Shown: positions 1 through 13,600 of the stretch, in pieces
Layout of the letters: each line of letters begins with the position of its first letter
How positions within the stretch are numbered: the stretch's first letter is position 1
NCBI GenBank assembly: GCA_964537685.1
Contig: CAZICM010000004.1
Location: 124,001 to 188,000, forward strand
Source of the DNA: CAZICM01 sp964537685
Lineage (GTDB): Bacteria; Myxococcota_A; Polyangia; Polyangiales; Polyangiaceae
Direction of reading: 5' to 3'
Length of the DNA: 64,000 bases
Made by a program: the position numbers and the translations under genes
The notes under the pieces: model-generated
What the model saw: only the letters and a program-made list of their open reading frames with translations
Told to the model about the DNA's origin: nothing
The model's database searches: none

Positions 1-734
1 GCAACGTTGCCCCGATCGTCACGGGTTTCCTCGATCAACCAAGAGAAGACCCGCGTCGGTGTGTCTGGATCGGCAATTCGCGCGGCAGCGCTCCTCCCAT
101 AGACATTCAGCACATTGTCACGTGTGTACACGCGCCAGTGCGCATCGCCGTTCATTGAATTCGTCCAGCGCTCGATGCGGGCGAAGAGTCCCTCTGTGCG
201 CGGCAGGTACCGCTGGATACGATAAGGCCAACCGTTCTCAACGGCAGTTCCCTCAGGCGTCTGCGTTCCATCGGGAAGAACAAATGGAACGGGGACCAAA
301 TCCTCGCCGCCCGAGAGAATGAAAACGTCTGCCAACTCAGTGCGGCTGTCGTTGTAGTGCGGAAGGCCCTTGTCGGTTTTGCGTGTGATGGATGGAGTGG
401 ATAGATGCCATCCAAGGCCAAAAGGGCTATTTCCGCTTCCTGAGTCATAGCGCAGCTCAAGGCTGAGCTGAAATGATGCGCGGCCTGTTGAGGTGGCAAT
501 AGGAATCGTCAGCGAGCCCGTACCGGTGGCCGGGTTGGCTGCAAACTTTTCCCCGATACCGCGAATCGCACCGCCGCCCTTCGGAAGAGACAGGGATGGC
601 AACAGCTTGGAGACCCCCGATTCGCCTGCCCTATGTCCTGATGCAGGGCTAGCCGGTGCCTCGGAAGCGGCGGAAGATCGCCTCGCTTCAGATCTCCCCT
701 GCGCATCGTGTGTAGGCTTGTCATCCTTCGGCAC
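1..734 (-). CDS. TcB-type toxin complex subunit, SpvB-like N-terminal domain (partial, runs off left edge)
   Basis: The minus strand is open from a GTG at 734 down to the window edge, giving 244 codons. The product carries the hallmark start of SpvB/TcaC/TcB proteins: LPKGGGAIRGIGEKF near residue 50, then a GTGSLTIPIATSTGR stretch, LRYDSGSGNSPFGLGW, STPSITRKTDKGLP and VFILSGGEDLVPVP. In Tc toxins, TcB and TcC form the cocoon that holds the toxic C-terminus and docks on the TcA translocation pore. An in-frame stop (TAG at 746-744) lies just upstream, so the GTG is the only reasonable start; AGGA sits 7 bases before it. The gene is divergent from the TcA-like gene at 1599, which supports a shared toxin locus. 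The rest of TcB and any TcC lie outside the window. Confidence 0.93.
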   Translation of the reverse strand, partial: MPKDDKPTHDAQGRSEARRSSAASEAPASPASGHRAGESGVSKLLPSLSLPKGGGAIRGIGEKFAANPATGTGSLTIPIATSTGRASFQLSLELRYDSGSGNSPFGLGWHLSTPSITRKTDKGLPHYNDSRTELADVFILSGGEDLVPVPFVLPDGTQTPEGTAVENGWPYRIQRYLPRTEGLFARIERWTNSMNGDAHWRVYTRDNVLNVYGRSAAARIADPDTPTRVFSWLIEETRDDRGNV

Positions 735-1149
735 GCGCGCATCCTACATGCCAAGCCGTGAAGCGGGCAAGTGCCGCATGTATCGCCTCTGGTCTGGCTT
801 GTTGTCCCCCTAACGCGGACAAACGCTTGCAAAACCCTGCAACCACAATGTCAAGCCTTTTTGTTTGACCCTACTCCAAGAATGCCGCGCATTCTGCAGC
901 TTTCGTTTGCTGTTTCGACGCGCTTCAAACAGCATCGTTATCCGCCTTCGTGGACTTTCTTTTATAGGGGTTGACTTGGTAAGGCAAGTGGTGAAACGTT
1001 GCTAGCGGACGGGTTGTTCGCTTCCAAACATGCGTGAAGGTTTATCCTTGTGCCCAATTGGTCCAATACACCTCCAAATACCCCAGGAATCGATGGCAAG
1101 CCAGCCCGCGCTCAAGTCACCTCACATGTGTCACGAATAGGAGAAGGCC
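735..1149. promoter_or_regulatory. Divergent intergenic region between the TcB-like and TcA-like genes
   Basis: These 415 bases separate two divergent toxin-locus genes and must hold both promoters. I see no convincing -35/-10 pair, operator palindrome or coding sequence. A clear ribosome binding site (AGGAGAAGG) ends just before the ATG at 1150. The short ORFs that can be drawn here have no coding character. Confidence 0.5.
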
Positions 1150-1602
1150 ATGCCAAAGACACCCATCCCGCCTAACTTCTCATCGGATACCCTGCTGAAG
1201 CTACACCACCTCCTCGACACCAACCAATCGATCGACTGGCGGGCTTTCTCGTTTAGTGATCCAAACCTCAACGACAAACTCGCGGAGCTGGGCCTCGAAT
1301 CCGCCCGTGAAGAGTTGATTCCACTCCTCAAAGCCTATCAACGCTTGTTGCATATCCTTCCCCTTTCGGAAGACCATCGCGCCTTGCCGCTCCTTGCCGC
1401 CGGATTCCATTCCGCCGTCCAAATCGCAAATACCCCTGAGGACGAGTTTGCCCACATTTGGTCCACACTGTTCCCCAACGAAGCCCCCCTTGGAGACGCC
1501 GTCCGGGCAGCCGCTGTCGCTAGACGAAGTGTTCTTCTTTTGCATCATATCAGCACCATTCAAGCCAATGAACCCCATTACCGCGCTGCGCGGTTTAAGT
1601 GA
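1150..1602 (+). CDS. Small TcA-locus protein, translationally coupled to the TcA-like gene
   Basis: A 150-residue, mostly helical, soluble protein without signal peptide. An AGGAGAAGG ribosome binding site precedes the ATG at 1150. Its TGA overlaps the GTG start of the giant TcA-like gene by four bases (GTGA at 1599-1602), the classic arrangement for translational coupling. The C-terminal part (LLLHHISTIQANEPHYR) looks like the alpha-helical shell of TcA proteins, so this may be the split-off N-terminus of the TcA subunit. That is inference; it could also be a separate small chaperone-like protein. I do not recognise a named domain. Confidence 0.75.
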   Translation: MPKTPIPPNFSSDTLLKLHHLLDTNQSIDWRAFSFSDPNLNDKLAELGLESAREELIPLLKAYQRLLHILPLSEDHRALPLLAAGFHSAVQIANTPEDEFAHIWSTLFPNEAPLGDAVRAAAVARRSVLLLHHISTIQANEPHYRAARFK

Positions 1603-4600
1603 GTATCGCCATGCCTAGAGAATTGCAAAGCAGCTTCACGACGCTTTTTGGCACGGTTCAAGAGGAGGAAGGAGCGGAGGCCCGATCGGTCTTGTCGCCG
1701 GCAGCCTACCTTGTCGATCTCCTCCAATTGAGGGATGGCTTGATCAGCGCTCCCCCCAACGAGTGGGCCGGCTACCATGCGCGGCGCCCTGATGTTCGCC
1801 GCATTCCCCTGGACGGGACAAATACGTTCACGGAAGTGCCCGTTCTTGGTATCGTAAATGAGGTCATGAGCTCGGCGATCACACAGCTTGGCAGCCCTCC
1901 AAGCGTACTGATGACCAGCTTATTCCCACCGCCCTTGCCCTTTTCGGAGCATCACGAAATTCTCAAGCGCTATGCCAACAAACTCGGGAGCGGACTCGAC
2001 GAGATCTATCATGCCTTTCAAGACTTGGCGGATGGACATGAGGCCGCGCGCCTGTCGCTTGGCCTAAGTCCAGAAGAATTTAGCCTCTTCTCCACCAGCC
2101 ACCTCAGCGACGATCAGCTCAAAGCGCTCTGGGGTACCACCAACCTCGCCGAACTCGACGGCTCCAACCTGGAACTCATCCAACAAAAGCTGGGTGTCTC
2201 GCTCAAGGAGCTTCAATCACTCCTCCGCCAGGATCTCGACGACCAGGAAGCCGCCGAGCCCATCGGCGCGCAGGCGCGCTTCTTTATCAACCAGGGGAGC
2301 GATTATCTCGTTCTCAGCGATGATGGACGGAAGCTTCAGCTCAAGAACGGTCATCCTCTAAGCCATCAACACCTCGATCGATTGATGCGTTTTGTCCGGC
2401 TCTCACGTCGGCTCGCGATCGATTTCGTGGATTTTGGGTGGGTTCTCGAGTCGTCTTGTGCAAACATCCTCGATAAGAACGCCCTTCAGACCATTGCAAT
2501 CATCCTCGCAATCCAAAAAGAGCATGGTCTACCGATCGATGAAATATGCACTTTTTGGGGAACTCCCAAAGCCCACGGCCGAGGAGAAGGTCCGTTGCCA
2601 GGCGACCTATTCAGCCGAATCTTCAACAATGGCTTCGCCACAACGCTGGAAGCCCTGGTCATCTACCTTTTAAACACAAACATTACCCCAGAGACAGCGC
2701 AAACCAGGCTGGATGATCGGCTCCAAGCCGCGCTGCGCCTATCAGGAGCCGACTATGCATTCCTTCAGGCTATGCTTCTGTCACGCGGAATCCCCCTCCC
2801 TGTCCTCAACATCGACTCCGTGGTACAATATGCCTCCTTGCTGCAAAGATTCGCCGCATTGGCCCGCGCGCTTTCGCTTGGCATAAAAGAGCTGATGACC
2901 CTAATCGATGTGCTGAATGCCCAATGGGAAACCGCGGCTCACGATGATTTTAGAGTCAGCATGCCCTTCTCATCCGCAGACGGGGAGATCCTGGAGCCAC
3001 CACCGGCTTCCAATTCGCCGCATGGCCCCGTTCTGGGTGCGCTAATTTCGCCCGACTCTCCTCCACGAACAACGCTCAATGCGCTGCAAAAGCTTTTTCG
3101 GGTGAAGGCATGGCTGGATCGGCGAGCTTTATCCCCGAGGCAGCTCGCGTTCATTTGCACAGGAGACAACCCGGCCGCACGCGCGCGGCTCGACGACGGT
3201 TCACCGATCGAGGGCGTGCTCACAAATGACGAAATCGAAGCCGTGCTCGGTGACGTTCACCAGACGTTCAGCGATATGCTTCTCACGCCGCACCAGTTTC
3301 AGACGGGTTCGCTGACGCCGGACGGTGCCCGCGCGGTGTTCGCTTCTTTGCGCACCGCTCGAATCCTCATCCCGATTGGCGATGAAAATGGGGCGCTTCT
3401 TCGCACGCAGCCATCAGGCGCAGAGCTCAGCGCCGCAGTGCTGAGCGGAGTCCGTGAGCGGCTGCAAATTCATGCAAGTGACTTGAACGCTCTGGGAATC
3501 CCGGATGTGATCCCGCTTCTGGTGCTGCTTGTCTCGCGTGGATACCTGGAGAAGACCGAGGATACAGCGAGTGATCCCGCCGAAACCGACTATTTTATCG
3601 AGGAAGGACTGTGCGGTTTCTTCTCCGCACCCGACAACATGGTTCATTTCATGGTCCCAGGCTTTGAAGAACAGCGCGAGGCGGTCTTCGGCATGCTGTC
3701 TGCCAAAGTAGAAGCGTATCAGCGAGCGTTGGACAATCAAACGGCCGAGACCAAGGAAATCCGTGAACGGCTCAATGCGCACGCCGAGCAGCAGCTTCGC
3801 GCCTGGTTGCGAGTTCTAACCAGCTTTCTCGAAATTTCTGCCGATCTTGCCGAGCTGCTCTTTAGCTTCGCATTTGGCACAGAGGACGAACCGGCCACAC
3901 AAACCCTTGCCGCCCTGACGGTGCCGCTCTTTTCCAATAAACATCTATCCTCGCCTGCGCTCTCCGACGCATTTCTGGCATCGCGCTTCCGCCGGCTCCA
4001 ACAACTTGGGCTGTTGTTTCGAAAGACGGCAATGTCGGCTGATGAGGCCCGAGTTTGTTTGGATAACCAAAACGTTCACCTCCAAGAACCCGAAACCTTG
4101 AAGCTGCCCTGGGGGTTTTTCGCCACAAATGGCAAAATTGATGCCCTCACGATGCTGCCCTGTGGTGACTTTCTTGTGATCAGCGGACAGAACTACGCAA
4201 CATTCTCCTGCGAAGATTATCGCCTCCTGGACAGCGGCCTCCTGGACCAAATTCCGGGGGTCTTGCTTCCCGAAGCCTTCCGCGCAGGTGCCCTCGCAAA
4301 TGGCATCGATTGCGCCTTCAGCGACACAAGCGCCGATGGAAAACCCGTCCTTTATTTATGCATGGGAGATCAATACATCGCTGTCTCCCAGAATGGAACC
4401 CAGCCGGCCCGACCCATCACAGACTGGGGCCGAGTCCGAAACAATATCCAACAAAATGCTCACATAGATACCTCCGTTGAGGCGAAAGATGGCCGTCTCT
4501 TTCTCTTTAGCGGCGACCAGTATTTCCGCTACAGCCATCCGCAACAGCTCCTCACCGGCAACGCGTTCACCGACGAAGGCTATCCCAAGGCAATTCGCCG

Positions 4601-7600
4601 AGGACTTGAGAATGAGGGTTTGCCGCCTCTTCCGAGCCTGATGCACACCAAAATTGACGCAGCATTCCGGGACACGGACGATTCCTATTATTTCTTCCTG
4701 GGTTCCCAATTCACCCACTCAGGCAACCCTTATCAGTTGATTGATGTCCGATCCGTTTGGGGGCATGTTCTCAACTATCTCTTCGATGAGAATCGCGTGG
4801 ACGCGGCTTTTGTGGTCGGTCATCGCACATTTCTCACACGCCGAGATCAGCTCATCCGCTATAGTGGCAACGCCTATACAGTTGTTGACGAAGGTTATCC
4901 CGTCCGCTTCGCGAACATCCCCGAGAGCGACACTCTCTTGCGCGTCCTCAAGCGATTTCCCGAAGGGATCGACGCAGCACTGGCAGGGAAAGACCAGAAC
5001 TTGTATGCATTTAGGAACGGCTTCTATGCCAGCTCGGCGGATCCAGACCATCTGCGCGCAATCCGCGAGCGGTGGGGGCGAGTGCGCAATGAGTTTGTAA
5101 TCAACGAGCGCGTGGATGCCGCTTTAACGTATAACGGTTCGGTTTACCTGTTTTGCGGCGACCAATATATACGGTATTCCAGCTCCGGCTATGAGATCGT
5201 TGATGAAGGTTATCCTAAAAGAGTGCAGCCGAATTGGAACTCCATCGAACAAGCTGGCTCGATCCCTGAGCAGCTCCCCTTACCCATCACCGCCGCCGCT
5301 GTGGGCCAGTCAAGCGACGTGTTTTTCTTTGGGGGCAACCAGTTTTCAAGACCCAATGGCACGCTGGGCGAGGTCAAGGATGTATGGGCCAGAGTTCGCA
5401 ATAATATTGAGCAGTTAGGGCGTGTGGACGCCGCGCTCACCGACGAGAGTGGCAGTCTTTATCTCTTTTCCGGCGATCAGCTCTACCGATACGCGGATCC
5501 CTATCAAGCGTTTGTAGATGAAGGCTACCCCCTGCGCCTCTTGGGGAATTGGTTGAACCCGATGGCCGGCTGGACACTTCCGGATACGTTTGGAGCCGGC
5601 ATCTCCAGCGCGCTTCGCGCACCCAACGGCCGGATCTACATGTTTAGCGGACAGCACTATGCCCGTGTGGATACCATGGAACCCGCTCGAACCATCAAGC
5701 AGGACTGGGGGCTTGTACGTAACCATATTGCAACAGACAGCCGTGTGAGCGCAGCTTTCATCGACCCTGAAGGCAGTACCTATTTGTTTGGAGGAGACCA
5801 ATATATTCGTTACTCGACAGATCGGTACGGTGTTGTGGACGAGGGATATCCCAAGGCCATTGGTGACCAATGGGGCGATCTGCCGCCGAGTTTCCGCGAG
5901 GGAATTGATGCCGCCCTGGCCTTTACAGTCCAGGGGGTTCCGCGGCTCTATCTGTTCAAAGGCCGCCATTTCGTGCGCTACAGCAACGGCAACTACACAC
6001 AAATCGATGAAGGGTATCCCAAACGAATTGAAGAGGGAGAGCACAGTGAGGGGAAATGGTTCCGCGGCTTCGCCATTGATCATATGGGCCATTATTTCCC
6101 CCATCATCACCCTATCGTCGTCGAGGGGATCTACGTCGATAGCTATCAAAGCAAGCCGAGAATTTGCTTATTCTACCGCCACAGGGACGATGAGCATCAG
6201 CACCAATGGACCCGCCAATTCCGTGCTGAGGGTGATGAGTATGAATGGACCTCACCTAGGGAAGTCGCGGACCTCTCGAAGTACGCGCCGTTCAGGCACA
6301 TCGATGCGGGGCTCCTTTCCAGTGATGGGACCTTACACCTGTTTTCGGGCGAAATGTATGCATTTCGAGCTCCAGAAGAAGGCCATTTGTCGCCGCCGGT
6401 GCTCACGCGAGAACGGTGGGCGCACGTCCGGAATTCGTTTCAAGAGACCGGCCGTGTCGATGCATCGCTCGTCCTCGCCGATGGCCGTACCTATCTCTTT
6501 TGTGCAAATCAGTTTATGCGGTACACCGGTGAACTCAGGCCCGGCGATGGAGACTTCTACACGGATGAAGGATATCCCAAGACGATCGCGCCAAACTGGA
6601 CGGATGAGCGGCTGCCCATTGCGTTGCCGGAGGAGTTTCAGGCGGAGGGATGTGCGCTGTTCCAGGACGGGGCGGGAATCATTCACCTCTTCAATGGGCC
6701 GCGATACACACGTTCGGATACCCCCGGCCTAGTCTACCCGGTAATTTCAAAATGGGGTCATGTCCCAAATCGTTTTCAGCAGTACAGCCGGATCGATGCG
6801 GCATACCGAGCCGAAAACGACAAACTTTATCTTTTCTGCGAAGATCAATACACCCGGTATAGCGGCGAATTGCGACCAGACGCACCCGACTTCTACGCGG
6901 ATGAGGGGTATCCCAAGCAACTTACAAGCTTTCAGAACGAGGGCCTAGATTCTATGATGCCCCTGCGTTTCGCGCCTCAGGGGCACGCTATCCTGAGGGA
7001 TGCCCAGCACACCTATCTCTTCACGGGCGCCTCGTTCACAAGGTCACAAACCCCCGAGCCGCAACCGCTTATCCCCACATGGGCCAGGGTTCGCAACCAT
7101 ATACAATCGCAGAACCGGGTGGATGCTGGACTTGTGCTTGGAGATGGCCCGAACGCTGTTACCCTGCTCTTTTGTGGTGACCAATACGTTCGTTACAGCG
7201 GAGCGTACAACAGCTTCATAGACGAGGGATATCCTAAAGAAATTGCCCATCTAGCGGAGGCCGAGCATATCTTTGCCTCGCTTCCACTCCAATGCTTTGG
7301 GGGCGTTCGGGCGTTCTTCGCCGGGACGGATGGCGCCTTGCACATCTTTACCTCGGTACCCGCCGACCCTTCTGAAGTGCAACTTTATGGGAACTCTGCG
7401 AACCCTGGGGAGATGCTCGCGCCCCGTAGTGTATGGGGCATCATTGATAACAAGCTCTTCGACCAAGCCTTCGTCAGCGCCGCGCTTCTCACCGACGACA
7501 AAAAACTCTTCCTGTTCAGCGCGGACCAATATGTAAGGTATTCTAGGGAAGATCGAACCTACGTTGACGAGGGGTATCCCAAACGCGTGGCAACGGGCCT

Positions 7601-10600
7601 TGCTAAAGAGTTAGGCACTGCAAAGTTTGCTGAAGCCCTGGAAAATGGAGTAGAGGCGGCGCTAAAAATCGGCGAAACCTGCTTCTTTTTCGCTGGACAG
7701 AGCACGGTCAGCACCGACAACCCGACTGTCGCGCAGCCACTCATCGCCCAATGGGGTAGAGTGGAGAACAGCCTCCACAAACACCAACAGCTCGACGCAG
7801 CTTTTGTTGCTCCCAACGGCAAGCTCGTACTCTTCGCTCAGACCCAATATTCGGTATACTCAGGTGCTAACCGGACCTATGTCGATGAGGGATTCCCCAA
7901 AACCATCGCCTCGAACATCGGCCAAAACTGGCCCTATGCGGATATCGATTTCCGTCAGAATTTGGACACAGTTGCCACCTTTGAGGGCAAAACATATGTG
8001 TTCAAGAACTCGAAACACGTCCGCATGTCGGACTTCCATCTGGAGCGGCCCGACGTAGGGTATCCAATGGATACCATTGCTAAGTTCGCCGACCGACCTG
8101 ACCTCGAGCTCGGCCACCTCCCCGATTTTTGGGATTTCAAACAGCACGTTGAGTTCTTTTCTTCACAGACCACCACGCTTCTCCAGTATTTTAATAGCCC
8201 CCAGCCAGGCTTGGCTGCCGATCTGGCTAGGGCAACGCAATGGCCGGCGAGTGAAATCACCGCTCTCTTGGCTGCCCTTTCCTTGAGCGAGGCCATGCTC
8301 AAAAATAGCCGCACAGTGAGCCGGCTCGCGCGCTGCTTTGGATTGGCTGATCGGTTTGGAACCCTACCGTCCAAGCTCAGGGAACAGCTCTGGAATCCGG
8401 TGTTCGGCGGGACGACGGCGATACGCGATTTTGTCTCCGCGGCCGATTTTTTATATGGATTGATAAAGGCTGCAACCGACCCCAAGGATTGGCCGCACGT
8501 ATCCAGCGAGCTACGCGGTCCACTCGATGCGGCGAAACGCGATGCGCTGGTCGCATACCTTGTGCATAGGCTCGATCTGCTCAACGCCGACGATCTATAC
8601 GAGCACCTTCTGACCGACGTTCAGATGAACGCATCGGCGACAACCTCAAAAATCGTTGAGGCGATCAATTCTATCCAACTCTATTACCATCGCGCCCTGA
8701 TTCACCTGGAAGACGTAGAGAGCAATAGAGTATGGGCCAATCTCAAAGCATGGTGGCCCTGGATGAAGAACTATCGCATCTGGGAAGCGAACCGGCGTGT
8801 CTTTCTCCACCCCGAAAACTACATCCGTCCCGAGCTGCGAACGGAGAAGAGCCCTGCATTCGAGGAACTTGAAGAAAAGCTTCTGCAGGACGAAGTCACC
8901 TCTGAAGCGCTTGAAGAGAGCTATCAAAGATACCTCGACGCCTTTAGCGAGATATCGCAGCTCCGCATCGCGGGTGGGCATCGTTATGCCTACGAAGATG
9001 AAGCGGGAACCGCCCGCACGGCCGTCCTCATGCTGGGATACTCCCGAACTTCGCCCCCCACGTATTACTACCGCATCGGCGCCTTATCGCCCGAAGATCA
9101 GATCGATTGGGAACCCTGGCAAAAAGTGGGAATCTCCATCGACGCAACCCGTGTCCAGCCCGTGTACGCATTCAATAAGCTATTTCTGTTCTGGATCGAG
9201 AAAAAACCCTACAATGCGAGCTCGTTCCAGATATCAGGGGACAGCAGCGCAAGCTATAGCGCCGATACACCAGACGCAAGGAATGTCAAGCTGGTGATCA
9301 AATATAGCTTCTATAACTTCAACAAAGAATGGGGTACGCCCCAGCCCATTCGAATGAATCCCAAAGATCTCGCAGATCCAGAGGCGCTTCCATTTTACCT
9401 ATCCCCCGAGGCGGCGGCCGAGTTCAACCTCGACACCAGAAGCCCTCTTGGAACACCCCCTGGGGATATGCAGGATTTTATATCTCTCAAACTCCGATAC
9501 CATTTCTTCGAGTGGAACGTGGGACGGCTCACGGCGGGACTGGACCTGGAAGGATCGGGTTGCTTTTGGCAAATTAATTTCTCGCTGTTCGGAGCAGCCA
9601 TGCGATTCCCCACCCAGATCGGGATCAAGCGGCATGAAGTGAGCGCTATAATCCCCTGGGGTTCGCCCTTGGAGAGCGATACCTCCTGGTTTAGTTTCGA
9701 AGCCAAGGGGGGCAGCTTTCTATGCCGACCGATGCATGTCAGCGCCACAATCCCAGGAACCATCAAGGGCCGCGCGTTTGGCAGCGTATCCGCCGCATTT
9801 GACACAAGCAATGGTGATCTCTTCGTGTTCACTTCGGAAATCCGCTCTGGCCGGAGCGGGCTTTGCTATTATCATTACATCAGCGCGGAAGACTCCTGGC
9901 GTGAGCCCGTGTTTGCCGATGAGCCTGCATGGCCTTGGGGCAGGCCCCGAGGCGTCTTCCAGCACGATCCTGGCAAGCGCATTGACAACGCCTTCGTCGC
10001 TGTTGACAGCACCACCTACATGATTACCGGTTCAGGTTATTTTAGCTATCCAAGCAGCGGCTATGGCGCGATCTCTCAGCACTACGCGAGAGACCTAACG
10101 CCGAGGCAACCGGCCCTTGAGGCAATTATTGGCACATCCACGCCACCTATTCCATGGAAGGACGCGCTGGCAGCGGGGCGGAATGTGGTGCGTGCATTCA
10201 AGTATTTGGATAATGGAATCGCCAAAGCCGTTTTGCTCACCGCAGTCTCGGGCGCGCTCGCCTACGCAGCCATTGACCTGGCCGAGCTGCGCCATGCTTC
10301 CAAGGCTCAGGACAAGACAAGCCCCTTTGACAGTTGGAACGAACTGGATACGGTCTTTTTGGTCTCCGAGCCAGAACTCTGCGTCGTATTTAGCAGTGGA
10401 AAACAGCTTGTGATCTTGACCTGGTCGTCCAAGGATTGGTCAACAGGCACACTGGGCGTGCTTCCGGGCAACGGAGGCCGCCTATCTGCGGCCTTCACAG
10501 GCGTGGATGGCAAGCTTTATTTCTTTAGCGGCGACCACTACTCGGAGGCTGACCCCCTCGATTTGACAGCCAACCAGCTCTCCCTGCCAGTCGCTGAACG

Positions 10601-13600
10601 ATGGGGTAAGCCGTCTTTGTTCGCATGGCTCCTCACGTCGGTCGATGGGGCACTGATAGGCACGGATGGGCGATTATACATTTTTTCTAAAGATAAAAGC
10701 TCGCCTCCTGAAGGATACTGTCTGTGTTACCCGAATTTCAGTCCGGCTGCGCTCGATAATCTTCATGTGGATGATATACCCCCACCCAAAGTAACGGAAC
10801 TGTGGAGGAGCACACTGGAAGGACAGTCTAGCGTGGATGTTGTCACTGCGGCGTATGAACTCAACGGTCAGATCCACCTCTACGGCCAAAGAAGAGGCGA
10901 TGGACAGGCATTCACGGCGCGTTATTCCCAATCGGTTCAAAGCCCCTTTGCACCTGACTGGGGGTATCCCATCCGACTACCTGGAGCCGTCACCCGTTTA
11001 AGTACAGACTTTTACGCTGCACTGTTCGCAGCCGACCGAGCATATGCGATTACCCGGCTGACCAGCCACACCGTTGAGCAATTTAGCAGGCGCCTCTTTG
11101 GCGGGGGTATCAAAAAACTGTTATCTCTCGAAACCCAAGGGCTGGAGGAGCTGCCACGTTTCCGCGAAGGGGGCCCGGGGGGCCCCAACGAGCTTGTGAT
11201 TAACCCAAAATTTGTCGCAGATTACCCCGGGAAGGGCTCTCCCCCCAGCCTTGATTTCAGAAGCCCAAACGGCTTTTATTATTGGGAAATCTTCTTCCAC
11301 ATTCCCTTTTTGCTCGCGCAAGCGCTTAAGCAGGCGCAGCGCTTTCAGGAAGCCAAGACCTGGTATGAATATGTCTTTGATCCCACCGCACAGGAAGGGA
11401 TATCCCACTTTCGCTTCATCGAGTTCCTCAAAGATGTGGATCTCAAGCCCCTAAGCCCCCAAATCGACGCCTATCACGCGGATCCTTTCGATCCCCACAA
11501 AATCGCTGAGCTGCGCCCCATAGCTTACCGCAAGGCTTTTGTGATGAGTTATATCGATAACCTCATCACATGGGGCGACATGTTGTTCAGGCAAAACACG
11601 CGCGAGAGCATAGGGGAAGCCACCATGCTCTATGTTCTTGCGGCTGATTTGCTAGGAAAGGCCCCTGAACCAGTGGGCAAGCCCAAGCTCGGACAGCCGG
11701 ATTCGCTGACCTACATGCAAATCCGTCACTTGGGAACCACGGTTCTCGATGACGACATTCTCGAGCTGGAGAACGGCGTTCCGCCCGCGCCTCCCAACAG
11801 CCCACCGCTTCAAACCCCCAACGATAGCATTTTCAATCCCTACTTCTACATTCCTGAGAATGAGCAATTCATCGCGTATTGGAATCGCGTGGGCGATCGC
11901 CTCTTCAAAATCCGCCATGGTCAGAACATCGAAGGTGTTCAGCAATCGCTTGCCCTCTTCTCACCGCCGGTGGATGTGATGACTCTGGTGCGCGCGTTTG
12001 CCGCGGGTGGAGGGCAGGCACAGGCCCTATCGGAGTACACGACCCCAGTCCCGCACTATCGTTTCACGTTCATGCTTGCAAAAGCGCGCGACCTGACGGC
12101 CCGGCTTGGCCAGCTTGGAAGTGCCCTCCTGTTGGCGATCGAAAAGAAGGATGCCGAAGAGCTGAATTTGCTCCGCAATACCCAGGAGCGGGGGATTCTC
12201 GAGATGACGCTTCAGATTCGGCAACAGCAACTGGAGAGCGCCCAGCAGTCATTGGAGGCGCTGCATGCGGGACTGAGAAACGCTCAAGCCCGGCAGGCCC
12301 ACTACCTCAGGCTTCTTGCGGAAGGGCTCTCCATGTTTGAGAGACTTCAGATCGTCCACATGATCATTGCCCAATTGTTCTCTCAGATTTCCAATATCAT
12401 GAGTATTTCCGCGTCAATTGGTGGCGCAATGCCAAATATCAGCGCGCCGATGTTCTCGATATCCTTCGGGGGTCAGCAGCTCGGCGGAATGCTAAGTGCC
12501 CTTGCCCAATCCTTCAAGACTATATCCGATGGTTTCAACTTCCGAAGCTCGCTTGCGGCGACATTTGGAGGATGGGATCGCCGCCGCCAGGATTGGGAGC
12601 TTCAAATGACACTTGCCTCCGGGGATATTGAACAGATTGGCAAACAGATACGAAGCGCAGAGATCCAGGTCGAAATCGCCCAGCAGGAAGTCCAGGTGCA
12701 GCGCCAACAGATTAAAAACAACCTATCGGTTGATACATTCATGAAGTCGAAGTTCAGCAACCAAAAACTCTATCAGTGGATGGTTGGCAAACTGTCGGCT
12801 GTCTACTTCCAGACTTATCAAATCGCGCTGGATTATGCAAAAGCGGCACAGCGGGCACTTCAGTTTGAGCTCGGCCGGCCCGAGAGCGAATTTCAGAATA
12901 TCGGCGTCCACTATTGGGACAGCCTCAAGAAAGGCTTGCTCGCGGGCGAACAACTTCAGCTCGATCTCGATCGGCTTGAAAAAGCCTATCTCGAAAGAAA
13001 CCAGCGCCGGCTTGAGATCACGCGGTATATATCTCTCGCGCAGCTCGACCCGCTCGCGCTTCTCAAACTCAAGGAGAAGGGGATATGTGAGTTCGATCTC
13101 GGCGAGGCGTTGTTCGACCTTGATTTTCCTGGGCATTATTGCCGCCAACTCAAGTCGGTCTCGTTATCGTTCCCAGCCGTCGTGGGCCCCTACGATAACT
13201 TCAATGCTACACTCACCCAGCTCACGCATCGCACGCTCTTGTCCCCGGACAAGGCCGCATTGAAATACCTCCTTCAAGGGCCGGATCGGCAAAATGGCGG
13301 GGCGAACGAACATCCAGCTTCTATTCTTCGGGTGGATTGGAGGCCAAACCAACAGGTGGCTTTATCGCGCGGGACCAATGACAACGGGTTATTCCAGCTC
13401 AACTTCCAAGACGAGCGATATCTACCTTTCGAGGGCACGGGCGCCGTTTCGACATGGCGCCTGGAGGTAAACGGCGAAAAAGGCCATCTCCATCGTGAGT
13501 CGCTCAGCGATGTAGTCATCACCTTGCAATACACAGCCTCGTCAGGAGGCGACGCCTTCACCGAGACGGTCAAGAACGCTGTTGGTGGAAAGACAAGGGA

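Noticed and set aside
59..813. Short plus- and minus-strand ORFs at the left edge
   Set aside because: They are shadows of the minus-strand SpvB/TcB frame that runs off the edge from GTG 734.
5415..6732. Long ORFs on both strands inside the TcA-like gene (for example 5415-6149 minus and 5788-6732 plus)
   Set aside because: They lie in other frames of the hemopexin repeat array, repeat the array's periodicity and have no domain or ribosome binding site.
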